Below are positions 7,500 to 14,793 of a stretch of DNA of 64,000 nt, piece after piece. The position numbers were made by a program, and so were the translations under genes. The notes under the pieces are model-generated. The model was not told the DNA's origin. It searched no databases and saw only the letters and a list, made by a program, of their open reading frames with translations. The stretch is taken from positions 62,001-126,000 of the forward strand of contig JAZRDO010000023.1 in the NCBI GenBank assembly GCA_045660325.1, given 5' to 3'. The stretch is from SVTX01 sp045660325. Its GTDB lineage: Bacteria > Bacillota > Clostridia > Oscillospirales > CAG-272. Each line of letters starts with the position of its first letter. Position 1 is the stretch's first letter.

Positions 7500-8544
7500 A
7501 CCCTGCCTTTTGCATCTGCGAGAGCATATTTTCAATAAATATCCCGTACCCGACAGTCGGATCATTTATCATAACGTGCGTGACCGCGCCGACAAGCTTG
7601 CCGTTTTGAATAATGGGGCTACCGCTCATTCCCTGCACGATGCCGCCCGTTTTTTCAATAAGGCTTCTATCGGTGACCTTGATGCAAAAGCATTTCGCAC
7701 CCGTAGCGCTCCTGTCGATCCCCGAGATCTCTATTTTATATTCCTGCGGAACACCGTAGGCATCAAGCGTAGTAATTATATTCGCCTCGCCGTTTTTGAC
7801 CTCATCGCGCAAGCCGACCTTCATTTTCCGTCCAAGATTTTCGGGAATGCTTGTGTATACGCCAAAGACACCGCACGCGGTATTGTCAAAAAGCACGCCG
7901 CACTTTTCATAACCGAGATAGCCTTTGATTTCCCCTGGCACACCCGATACGCCCTTTTTAATCCCGCTGATCTTGACGTTGTTGACAACTCCCTTCCCCA
8001 TTTTGACAAGCTTGCCCGTTTCAGCCTCACAAATACCGTGACCGAGTCCGCCGAACATAAGACTGTCGGGCATAATATAAGTTACAGTTCCGATTCCTGC
8101 GCCGCCGTCCTTGACCGTGATACCGAGCTTATATTTTTCATCATTTTTGCAAAGGGCGGGAGTAAGCTTAACGCTTTTCCTCTCACCCGCGCGAATATAG
8201 TCGAGCGTCATTTCATTGCCACCGCTATTTTCAAGGGCGCGATCAAGCGCTCCCACGCCCGATACGTTCTCCCCGTTTACCTTTATTATAATATCCTTTT
8301 CCCGCAGGCCCGAAATATACGCGGGATTCCTCATTCCTGCCGCCGTCGAAATATCCGAAAATCCCGTTATAACAACTCCCTCGATGCTGAACTTCACACC
8401 GAACGGAGTGCCGCCCACAATTAGCTCAAGATCTTTATATCCCCTCTCCTGCGCCGCTGCCGAGATGCAGAAAAACGAGAAAAGAAAGCAGAAAACAAGC
8501 AAAAAGGATACTAAAGCTTTTGATTTTATCTTCATATTTTTCAT
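7498..8544 (-). CDS. spoIVB: SpoIVB, sporulation signalling serine peptidase (S55)
   Basis: 348 aa. Residues ~9-31 are a signal/membrane segment. A PDZ domain follows (NPAYISGLREKDIIIKVNGE, ~74-93), then the S55 peptidase with catalytic His169 in GGLGHGI and Ser307 in GMSGSPII. SpoIVB is secreted from the forespore and triggers pro-sigma-K processing across the intermembrane space by cleaving SpoIVFA. In B. subtilis the gene is sigma-F/G controlled; I could not find a convincing match to those promoters upstream. Start ATG 8544 follows aaggaaa; an in-frame ATG at 8535 is possible. Normally spoIVB neighbours recN and spo0A; here it does not. Confidence 0.93.
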   Translation of the reverse strand: MKNMKIKSKALVSFLLVFCFLFSFFCISAAAQERGYKDLELIVGGTPFGVKFSIEGVVITGFSDISTAAGMRNPAYISGLREKDIIIKVNGENVSGVGALDRALENSGGNEMTLDYIRAGERKSVKLTPALCKNDEKYKLGITVKDGGAGIGTVTYIMPDSLMFGGLGHGICEAETGKLVKMGKGVVNNVKISGIKKGVSGVPGEIKGYLGYEKCGVLFDNTACGVFGVYTSIPENLGRKMKVGLRDEVKNGEANIITTLDAYGVPQEYKIEISGIDRSATGAKCFCIKVTDRSLIEKTGGIVQGMSGSPIIQNGKLVGAVTHVMINDPTVGYGIFIENMLSQMQKAG

Positions 8545-8647
8545 AAGGCTTTTCCTTTTTTGAGTAGTCTTTTGAAAGAAAAAATTTCTCCCACAATTTA
8601 TTTTGCTCCAAAATTCAAAATTAAAACAGACAATAAATGTGTCGCAC

Positions 8648-8675
8648 TTGACTTTTTTCTTATTTGTGATAAAAT
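8648..8675 (+). promoter_or_regulatory. Probable sigma-A promoter of the nuclease-like gene
   Basis: TTGACT 8648-8653, 16-bp spacer, TAAAAT 8670-8675; the ribosome site follows about 25 nt downstream. Confidence 0.55.
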
Positions 8676-8710
8676 TAGTATATCAAAAAATTTTTCACGG
8701 AGGGCGCGTT

Positions 8711-9547
8711 ATGAAATTTGAAGAAAATTCCAATATTATTTGCTTTAATAATGCCGATATATCAAAATTTCGCAAAATAACGCTTGACGTCCTCGAAAAA
8801 TCCTTATCCCTTGACGATGATGAAGGCGGCATCGGCACGCTCGCCGAAAAGCAAATGCACGCGGTCATCAAAAAATTTATTTGCGCCGACGAGAGTAAGC
8901 ACGAAATAAAAATTCAAGGCTCACACGGCTATATCGGAAGCGAGAACGAAACGAAAAACCGCAAATTCGTAGCGGACGTCCTTGACGGTAACACAATTTA
9001 CGAAATTCAAACGGGCAGCTTCCGTCCGCTTGCCGACAAGCTAAAATGGATACTTGAGAATACAACCTACAATATCGTGCTCATCCATCCCATTCCCGAG
9101 GTTTTATACGTAAGCTACATAAACCCCGACGGATCAATTTCCGCGCGCAAGCGCTCACCCGCAAGCAAAAAAATATCCTCTCTACTGTGTGAGCTATACT
9201 ATCTTCGCGAAATTTTGCCAAGCGACCGCCTTCGCATAATCGGTCTTATGATCGAGGCGGATAGCTATAAAAAGCTGCAGGTTTCAAAAAGAGGAAGACG
9301 CGTCAAAACAAAAAAATACGAGCTTATCCCCGTAACTCTCAGAGAAGCGTACGTTTTCGCAAGCCCCTGCGACTACAAAATGTTTCTCCCCGATTCCCTT
9401 CCCGAGACCTTCACAACGGCAATGTTCAGTAAAGCCACCAAAATTCGCGGCATCGACGCGTATTCTGCAATCAAGGTCCTTCTATCCTTGGATCTTATCG
9501 AAGAATGCGGAAATATCGGCAGAGCTAAAGCTTATAAAAGAAAATAA
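8711..9547 (+). CDS. Putative PD-(D/E)XK-like nuclease with C-terminal winged helix
   Basis: 278 aa, unnamed family. Residues 41-100 hold a restriction-nuclease-like pattern: Glu46 in LAEKQMHAVIKKFI, Asp89 in FVADVLDG, and Glu98-Ile-Gln100 in IYEIQTGSF, where an E-x-Q replaces the usual E-x-K as in CoiA-type nucleases. Residues ~115-135 form a beta-rich stretch (YNIVLIHPIPEVLYVSYI). A basic linker (KRGRRVKTKK, ~193-202) leads to a likely winged helix at 228-276. Nuclease activity is inferred only from the motif. ATG 8711 follows cggaggg; longer in-frame starts would precede the promoter. Single-gene unit with its own terminator. Confidence 0.65.
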   Translation: MKFEENSNIICFNNADISKFRKITLDVLEKSLSLDDDEGGIGTLAEKQMHAVIKKFICADESKHEIKIQGSHGYIGSENETKNRKFVADVLDGNTIYEIQTGSFRPLADKLKWILENTTYNIVLIHPIPEVLYVSYINPDGSISARKRSPASKKISSLLCELYYLREILPSDRLRIIGLMIEADSYKKLQVSKRGRRVKTKKYELIPVTLREAYVFASPCDYKMFLPDSLPETFTTAMFSKATKIRGIDAYSAIKVLLSLDLIEECGNIGRAKAYKRK

Positions 9548-9574
9548 AAGGCTTCCGCACGGAAGCCTTTTGCT
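9546..9574. terminator. Bidirectional terminator
   Basis: Stem aaaggcttcc/ggaagccttt, loop gcac, flanked by A and T runs; lies between convergent genes ending at 9547 and 9600. Confidence 0.88.
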
Positions 9575-9599
9575 TTAAGATTAATATTGATCTAAGCGC

Positions 9600-10298
9600 T
9601 TACGGGCGCTTTTTTGCCTTAATTTTCCTTGCAATTTCAATAATAAGCAAAAGCAAGGAGTAGCTCACCGCATATATGGGAGCCATAACCCACGTCGTTA
9701 ACGGTGTGCCGTCAAGAAGAGGGGTGTAAATGTGGAATGCGTCGGAGAATCCCAAGCACCCGATTAGAAAAGCTCCTACCGATATATACGCGGTAAATCC
9801 GAACAAAGTGCAATACCACTTTTTATAGGTAATATGTATCCAATTAAAGAGAAGAAGCGCTACGACCAACGTAGCGGACAGACTGTGATGAAGCAGGCCC
9901 GAAATTGTGGGAAGATAGAATACGGTTGGGCCTTGTCCGATAAACGCGGGGTATATGACCGTAGAAATACCACCGAAAATGCCGAGGAGCCAAACAAAAT
10001 GCAAAGCGTTATTGTTTTTCTTGCCAAATAAAACCGCTAAGGCAAGAACCAAGCTTGTCATACCGCAGTAGCTGTCGGGAATAATTTGCTCCCAACGAAC
10101 CTGACCATATCTAAAGACCTGGGAAAGTCTGTTCGTAACGATCGCGATAAGAAGCATCGCGGCTAACGATCTTAAAAATACATTTTGGGATAGCTCGCTT
10201 TTTGCAAATTTTTTAGTTAAAAGCAATGCCACCGCGGCAATTACTGTAGTAATTCCTATGTAAAGAAAATGTTCGATACCGAAAACAACAGCGGGCAT
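9600..10298 (-). CDS. YwaF-type (TIGR02206) integral membrane protein
   Basis: 232 aa with six to seven hydrophobic segments. Features of the YwaF/TMEM164-like family are the N-terminal GIEHFLYIG, a conserved polar stretch IPDSYCGMTSLVLALAVL (~78-95) and the paired histidines of GLLHHSLSA (~142-150). No biochemical function is established for the bacterial family. Start ATG 10298 is preceded by agaggtgatct; a longer in-frame start at 10340 lies upstream of that ribosome site and is less likely. Single gene, terminated by the hairpin shared with the nuclease-like gene. Confidence 0.85.
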   Translation of the reverse strand: MPAVVFGIEHFLYIGITTVIAAVALLLTKKFAKSELSQNVFLRSLAAMLLIAIVTNRLSQVFRYGQVRWEQIIPDSYCGMTSLVLALAVLFGKKNNNALHFVWLLGIFGGISTVIYPAFIGQGPTVFYLPTISGLLHHSLSATLVVALLLFNWIHITYKKWYCTLFGFTAYISVGAFLIGCLGFSDAFHIYTPLLDGTPLTTWVMAPIYAVSYSLLLLIIEIARKIKAKKRP

Positions 10299-10456
10299 AC
10301 AGATCACCTCTTTGTGTAATTTATAGTATAATTTTAGCACAGAGCTTAACGTTAATCAATGATAAGCCCTGTTTTTTAAGATAATTTAAGAATTCATAGC
10401 ATAGAATGGTGTATTAAAAAACAAAATACTTATAAAGATTAATTTCAAAAAAGGAC

Positions 10457-10485
10457 TTGACAAACACGTTTATATGTTGTATAAT
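10457..10485 (+). promoter_or_regulatory. sigma-A promoter of tRNA-Ser
   Basis: TTGACA 10457-10462, 17-bp spacer, TATAAT 10480-10485, about 45 nt before the tRNA. Confidence 0.88.
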
Positions 10486-10529
10486 ATCTCCTGTGAGTTT
10501 ATTTAAACGGTCGGCTCACATTTGATTAC

Positions 10530-10622
10530 GGAGAAGTACTCAAGAGGCCGAAGAGGCGCCCCTGCTAAGGGTGTAGGTCGGGATTAACCGGCGCGAGAGT
10601 TCAAATCTCTCCTTCTCCGCCA
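10530..10622 (+). tRNA. tRNA-Ser (GCT anticodon)
   Basis: 93 nt including an encoded CCA. Acceptor GGAGAAG pairs with CTTCTCC (10612-10618); the anticodon stem CGCCC/GGGTG encloses loop CTGCTAA with anticodon GCT; the long variable arm and T-loop TTCAAAT are typical of class II tRNA-Ser. It reads AGC/AGT codons. Confidence 0.95.
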
Positions 10623-10660
10623 AAAAACACAGCCATCCAATCGGGTGGCTGTGTTTTTTT
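10623..10660 (+). terminator. Intrinsic terminator after tRNA-Ser
   Basis: Stem acacagccatcc/gggtggctgtgt (one wobble), loop aatc, then a run of seven or more T. Confidence 0.92.
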
Positions 10661-10878
10661 CGAAGTCGAGATTTGGTGATCGCGCCGAAGGCGCGAGAGG
10701 GACGTGCGCGACCGCTCGCAATGCGAGATAAAGGGAGCGCTAAGGAGTCGCAGCAACTTGAATTTTACCGACAGAGCTCCGTAGGGCGAGAGATGGTAAA
10801 ATCCTTAGTTGCAAGGGTGCAAAGTTGTGCGAAGCACAACGAGAAAATCTCTCCGCTCGCTTGCGAGTGTATCCGCCA
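10661..10878. repeat. Structured non-coding element with tRNA-Ser-like fragments
   Basis: No credible gene. Small stems with short loops follow one another: cgcgcc-gaa-ggcgcg (10681-10695), ctcgc-aat-gcgag (about 10716-10728), gttgtgc-gaa-gcacaac (10824-10840), ctcgc-tt-gcgag (10856-10867). A larger stem joins gcaact/agttgc (10753-10758 with 10807-10812) and attttacc/ggtaaaat (10762-10769 with 10795-10802). Near 10841-10876 the words aatctctcc and tccgccaa repeat the 3' end of the tRNA; near 10668-10686 gagattt(g) plus cgcgccg matches it in inverted order. Looks like a mobile or tRNA-linked repeat or a structured RNA. Confidence 0.6.
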
Positions 10879-10910
10879 ACAAAAAGGACATCAAACGGTG
10901 TCCTTTTTTA
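10879..10910 (-). terminator. Terminator of the ABC exporter operon
   Basis: Stem aaaaggaca/tgtcctttt with A/T runs on both sides, 10 nt past the stop codon of the ABC gene. Confidence 0.85.
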
Positions 10911-10919
10911 TTTGCTGAA

Positions 10920-12695
10920 TCATCCCTTAGGATACTGACTGTTATATATCTTAGCATACAAACCGCCAAAATTCAAAAGCTCGGAATGATTTCCCTTTTC
11001 CACGATGCGACCGTTATCGACCACAAGAATAATATCGGCATTTTCAATCGTAGAAAGTCTATGAGCGATAACGAATGCCGTTCTTCCGCTCATAAGCTCA
11101 TCCATAGTTTTTTGTATAAGCAGCTCGGTTCTCGTGTCCACGTTGCTTGTCGCTTCATCAAGAATAAGGATGGGTCTGTCGGACAAATATGCTCTGGCAA
11201 TAGTCAAAAGCTGCTTTTGTCCTGCGCTTATATTAGTACTGTCCTCATTTATTTCAGTGTCATATCCATTGGGCAGAGCATAAATAAAGCTATCGATATG
11301 CGCTTTTTTTGCTGCAGCCATTACCTCGTCGCGAGTTGCATTTTCCTTTCCATACGCGATATTGTCATAAACGGTACCCGAAAATAGCATCGTATCCTGA
11401 AGCACCATTCCGAATATCTCCCGCACCTCGTTTCGGTTCATTTTGGTTATGTCGACTCCATCAACCAAAACCTTACCCGATCTTGCATCATAAAAGCGCA
11501 TCAGAATATTTACAATAGTGGTTTTTCCTCCTCCCGTAGGCCCTACGATAGCAACCTTTTGACCGGGTTTTACGTGAAGATCGAGGTTTTCAATAAGTGG
11601 CTTTTCAGGCACGTAGGAGAAGCACACGTCACAAAATTCCACCTCTCCGCGAACGCATATATTACCTATCGGCTCGACCTCCTCCATTTCCTCATCGTCA
11701 AGGAAGTCGTAAACTCTTCGCGCCGACGCTATGGTGGACTGTATCATCGACATACCGTTCGCGATCGATTCAAGAGGAGACGAGAAAAGCTTTGTATACA
11801 TTATAAACGCTACAAGAACGCCGACGTCCATACGGTTATTGATAACAAGATATGCTCCTATAACGCATATAGCAACGTAGGACATATTGTTTATAAATCC
11901 AACGATAGGACCAACCAGCCCCGATACAAAGTATCCCTTCTCCGTATGATTGGCATACGTTTTCGTAACGTCGCCGTATTTTTGGTTTTGAGATTCCTCA
12001 ATTGAAAATATCTTTACCGCATCAAAGCAAGCCAAATTCTCCTCGCAAATACTGTATAGCCTGCCCGAATCCGTACGCGACTCGTTAAAATGCTTTTCAC
12101 TCCTTGTCGCAAGCAATGCCGAAAGCACAAGAGACAGCGGCACGAATACTATGACCGCCGCCGCCATGATGGGATCCTGCGTAAAAATAATAACTGATAT
12201 CATAGCCAGCTGAATTACTCCGTTTATGATCACACCGAAAATATCATGGATCGATCCTCCCATAATTGAAACGTCGTTCGTCATTCTGGAAATTATCTCT
12301 CCATTTGGAGTACTGTCAACAGTTTTTATCGGTATTTTTGATATTTTCTCGCTCATCTTTATTCTTATCTTACAAGTAAAGAAGCTGCTGACAGAGTAAT
12401 TCATGACCGCCTTTGTCAGCGCACTGAGAAGCGCCGAGAGAAGATATATAACCGCCAACACTATAATACGCGTATTAAACAAATTCGTATCAATAGTAAC
12501 GTCAAGATCAAAATAATTATATATCTGATCCGTAAGATTTCCGAGTATTTCGGGCGCTCTCATAGCAAGATATGCCGATCCGATGCTCAGGACAGTAGCA
12601 AGCAATAGCCAATGGATAATGCTGAGCGAGTCCTTCATTATTCTTAAAATAACACGAGCGGAACTGAGTCTATAGGTCTTTGATTTATTCTTCAT
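10920..12695 (-). CDS. Heterodimeric ABC exporter, catalytically complete half
   Basis: 591 aa: N-terminal six-helix exporter domain (~1-320), then ATPase domain with Walker A GPTGGGKTT, signature SAGQKQLL, Walker B ILILDEATSNVD and H-loop IAHRLST. All catalytic residues are present, so this half carries the canonical ATP site of a BmrD/TM288-like heterodimer. The substrate is likely a hydrophobic drug or peptide (family knowledge). I chose ATG 12695 because ggaggagg lies just upstream; a longer frame to 12722 would run deeper into its partner. It overlaps the partner gene by 11 nt. Expression is probably governed by the attenuator at 14475-14660. Confidence 0.92.
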   Translation of the reverse strand: MKNKSKTYRLSSARVILRIMKDSLSIIHWLLLATVLSIGSAYLAMRAPEILGNLTDQIYNYFDLDVTIDTNLFNTRIIVLAVIYLLSALLSALTKAVMNYSVSSFFTCKIRIKMSEKISKIPIKTVDSTPNGEIISRMTNDVSIMGGSIHDIFGVIINGVIQLAMISVIIFTQDPIMAAAVIVFVPLSLVLSALLATRSEKHFNESRTDSGRLYSICEENLACFDAVKIFSIEESQNQKYGDVTKTYANHTEKGYFVSGLVGPIVGFINNMSYVAICVIGAYLVINNRMDVGVLVAFIMYTKLFSSPLESIANGMSMIQSTIASARRVYDFLDDEEMEEVEPIGNICVRGEVEFCDVCFSYVPEKPLIENLDLHVKPGQKVAIVGPTGGGKTTIVNILMRFYDARSGKVLVDGVDITKMNRNEVREIFGMVLQDTMLFSGTVYDNIAYGKENATRDEVMAAAKKAHIDSFIYALPNGYDTEINEDSTNISAGQKQLLTIARAYLSDRPILILDEATSNVDTRTELLIQKTMDELMSGRTAFVIAHRLSTIENADIILVVDNGRIVEKGNHSELLNFGGLYAKIYNSQYPKG

Positions 12696-14424
12696 TTCGC
12701 ACCTCCTCCCCGTGTCTGCCAAGCTGAGACTCCGCTATTTCACGATATACGGAGCAGCTTGACATAAGCTCGTCGTGTGTGCCGATTCCTATTATCCTGC
12801 CGCTATCCATTACGTATATGCGGTCAGCACTCATAGCGGTACTTATTCTTTGAGTTGCAACAATTCGGCTTTTACCATTAAGAAGGCTTGAATAATTTTC
12901 CTTGATCTCGCTTTCCGTAAGGAAATCAAGCGCACTGAAGCTGTCGTCAAAAACGTATATATCGGCATTCTTTATTACTGTTCTTGCCATATTGAGCCTT
13001 TGTCTTTGTCCGCCGCTTACGTTTTGACCTCTGCCGACAAGAAGATAATCCAAGCCCTCGGGATGCGAATCAACAAAATCCGCCATTTTTGACAGGCGAA
13101 GCATCTCGTATATTTCGCCGTCCGAAGCGGATGGCTTACCCATTCTGATATTATCACGAACCGAGCCCTCAAATATTTGAGCCTTTTGTAACGCTACCGA
13201 GAAATGTGATCTTATATCGACTTTTCTCATTTTTGAATAAGCCGCGCCACCAATAAAGATTTCCCCCTCGCTCGCTTCAAAAAGTCCGCACAAGAGCTTA
13301 ATAAGTGTACTTTTGCCACTTCCCGTTCCTCCGATAATGGCGATCTGCTCACCCTCACTTACCGAGAGTGAGATATTATCCAATACGTTTTTGCTTGATT
13401 CGGGATATGCAAATGAAAGATCCTTTATTTCAATATCAAATCCGCGCGGCTTCTCTCCCTCGCCCTCGGGAATGATCTCCTCGTCCGCGCAATTATGTAT
13501 ATCCTCAAGCCTTCTCAATGATACCTTGACCTTAGGCAACCAGGCGAGAGTCCAGGAAATATTGATTATAGCCGACGAAATTATAGCTATATACTGAAGA
13601 ACGGCGATTACTCCGCCCGCTCCAATATTTCCCCCGGTAGCTCTTATACCACCGAAATATACAACAGCTACGGTAGCTAAATTCAAAAGCAGCATCGCAA
13701 AGGGGTCTACCATTCCTCCCCTCGTATTTGCCCTGATCATATATTTTGCCATTTCCTCAGTGGCGAATTTGGCTCTTCCATGCTCTCTTTTTTCATTATT
13801 GAACGCTCTTACGACGCGCAATCCCGACAGTCTTTCCCTGACTATCTTATTTTGCATATCAACGTACTTATCCGACTTATCCCACATATCGTAAAGCGGG
13901 CGCATAAGAATAAGCACCAAAATAAGCACGGGCGGTATTGACAGCATAAACACCGCCGACAGCACGGGGTCCGCAAGAAATGCCAATATAGCCGAGCCGA
14001 TAAACATTATCGGGACGGTAAACAGCGTGTACGGAAGGCTTGTAACCGTTCCCTCCACGTTCCACACATCGTCCGTTGTTCGCGTAAGCAATCCCGACGG
14101 ACCGATCTTTGTATAGTCCTTATAGGACAATTTGTTGATTTTTTCAAACGTCGCGCGGAACAAGTTTGCGGTAAATTTCGAAGAAATAGCCGTATTCAGC
14201 TTAGCAGAAATAATGTTTCCCGCAAGGGAAAGCGCCGCTAATACGATCATTATCACCGCATACGTCCAAACAACGTAAAGATTCTTATCGGAAATACCTT
14301 TCTCTACTATTTTGCTCATAACGAACGGCATAAGAAGCGCGCACATCATACCGACTCCGTCAATAAATGCCACAAAAATAAGCTTTTTCCAATACGGTTT
14401 CAAAAGTTTAAATAGTGTTTTCAT
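12685..14424 (-). CDS. Heterodimeric ABC exporter, degenerate half
   Basis: 579 aa: six-helix exporter domain then ATPase domain with Walker A GGTGSGKST and signature SGGQRQRL. The catalytic Glu after Walker B is Asp (IYVFDDSFSALD) and the switch His is Gln (VATQRIST), the hallmark of the degenerate-site subunit in BmrC/TM287-type heterodimers. It is first in the operon, with a weak ribosome site (agagaaag) about 12 nt before ATG 14424, and is coupled to the second subunit by overlap. Upstream lie two terminator hairpins and a leader peptide gene. Confidence 0.92.
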   Translation of the reverse strand: MKTLFKLLKPYWKKLIFVAFIDGVGMMCALLMPFVMSKIVEKGISDKNLYVVWTYAVIMIVLAALSLAGNIISAKLNTAISSKFTANLFRATFEKINKLSYKDYTKIGPSGLLTRTTDDVWNVEGTVTSLPYTLFTVPIMFIGSAILAFLADPVLSAVFMLSIPPVLILVLILMRPLYDMWDKSDKYVDMQNKIVRERLSGLRVVRAFNNEKREHGRAKFATEEMAKYMIRANTRGGMVDPFAMLLLNLATVAVVYFGGIRATGGNIGAGGVIAVLQYIAIISSAIINISWTLAWLPKVKVSLRRLEDIHNCADEEIIPEGEGEKPRGFDIEIKDLSFAYPESSKNVLDNISLSVSEGEQIAIIGGTGSGKSTLIKLLCGLFEASEGEIFIGGAAYSKMRKVDIRSHFSVALQKAQIFEGSVRDNIRMGKPSASDGEIYEMLRLSKMADFVDSHPEGLDYLLVGRGQNVSGGQRQRLNMARTVIKNADIYVFDDSFSALDFLTESEIKENYSSLLNGKSRIVATQRISTAMSADRIYVMDSGRIIGIGTHDELMSSCSVYREIAESQLGRHGEEVRNEE

Positions 14425-14474
14425 TTTTCACTTTCTCTTTTTTAATTTGTCCTGTGTCCATCTCACACCCGAGA

Positions 14475-14521
14475 ACAAAAAACATATAGCACCCGCAGAC
14501 GATCCGCCACGGGTGCTATAT
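14475..14521 (-). terminator. Second tandem attenuator terminator before ABC exporter
   Basis: Stem tatagcaccc(g)/(c)gggtgctata at 14485-14520, followed on the minus strand by a T run (14477-14482). It lies within the leader, between the short leader ORF and the first ABC gene. Confidence 0.8.
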
Positions 14522-14523
14522 AA

Positions 14524-14558
14524 ACAAAAAATCCCGAGGCGCACTCTGCACCACGGGA
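14524..14558 (-). terminator. First tandem attenuator terminator before ABC exporter
   Basis: On the minus strand cccg-t-ggtgc / gcgcc-t-cggg (14533-14557) with loop agagt, then ATTTTTTG. Its ggtgc arm could pair instead with gcacc of the second hairpin, giving a possible antiterminator. Confidence 0.75.
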
Positions 14559-14582
14559 GCATAACGACAGTATAAGCCGTAT

Positions 14583-14660
14583 TTATGCTATAATATCCTC
14601 GGAGGCGAGTACGTAAAATTTAGTTGTAACAGAATTGATTGAAAAAACTGTCATTGTCAT
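14583..14660 (-). CDS. 25-aa leader peptide of ABC exporter operon
   Basis: A 25-codon frame (starts MTMTVFSINS, ends ASEDIIA) with a strong ribosome site aaaggaggag and a consensus promoter 38 nt upstream. It is followed by two terminator-type hairpins and then the two ABC exporter genes. This order matches the BmrB leader of the B. subtilis bmrBCD operon, where ribosome stalling on a short ORF by translation-blocking drugs prevents formation of a terminator. That the same mechanism works here is inference; the peptide is not related in sequence as far as I can tell. Confidence 0.7.
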   Translation of the reverse strand: MTMTVFSINSVTTKFYVLASEDIIA

Positions 14661-14697
14661 TGTATTCTCCTCCTTTCAAAAAATTTATTATACAGGT

Positions 14698-14726
14698 ATT
14701 ATAACACCGCGCAAAGAGTTTGTCAA
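14698..14726 (-). promoter_or_regulatory. Consensus sigma-A promoter of leader/ABC operon
   Basis: Minus strand TTGACA (14721-14726), 17 bp, TATAAT (14698-14703). Such a perfect promoter fits a system regulated after initiation. Confidence 0.9.
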
Positions 14727-14743
14727 TAGAATTTCAAAAATTT

Positions 14744-14781
14744 AGCAAACGGCGTTTTAAAAAAGCCAAACGCCGTTTGCT
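14744..14781 (-). terminator. Terminator after PBP2-like gene
   Basis: 13-bp inverted repeat gcaaacggcgttt/aaacgccgtttgc, 13 nt past the stop codon, with moderate T content after it. Confidence 0.75.
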
Positions 14782-14793
14782 ATTAAGCATATA

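Noticed and set aside
10843..10878. A second tRNA gene
   Set aside because: Only T-arm and 3'-end-like words are present; no acceptor pairing or anticodon arm.
10673..10918. Protein-coding frames in the tRNA-Ser to ABC interval
   Set aside because: They run through hairpins and a terminator, with no ribosome site or recognisable product.
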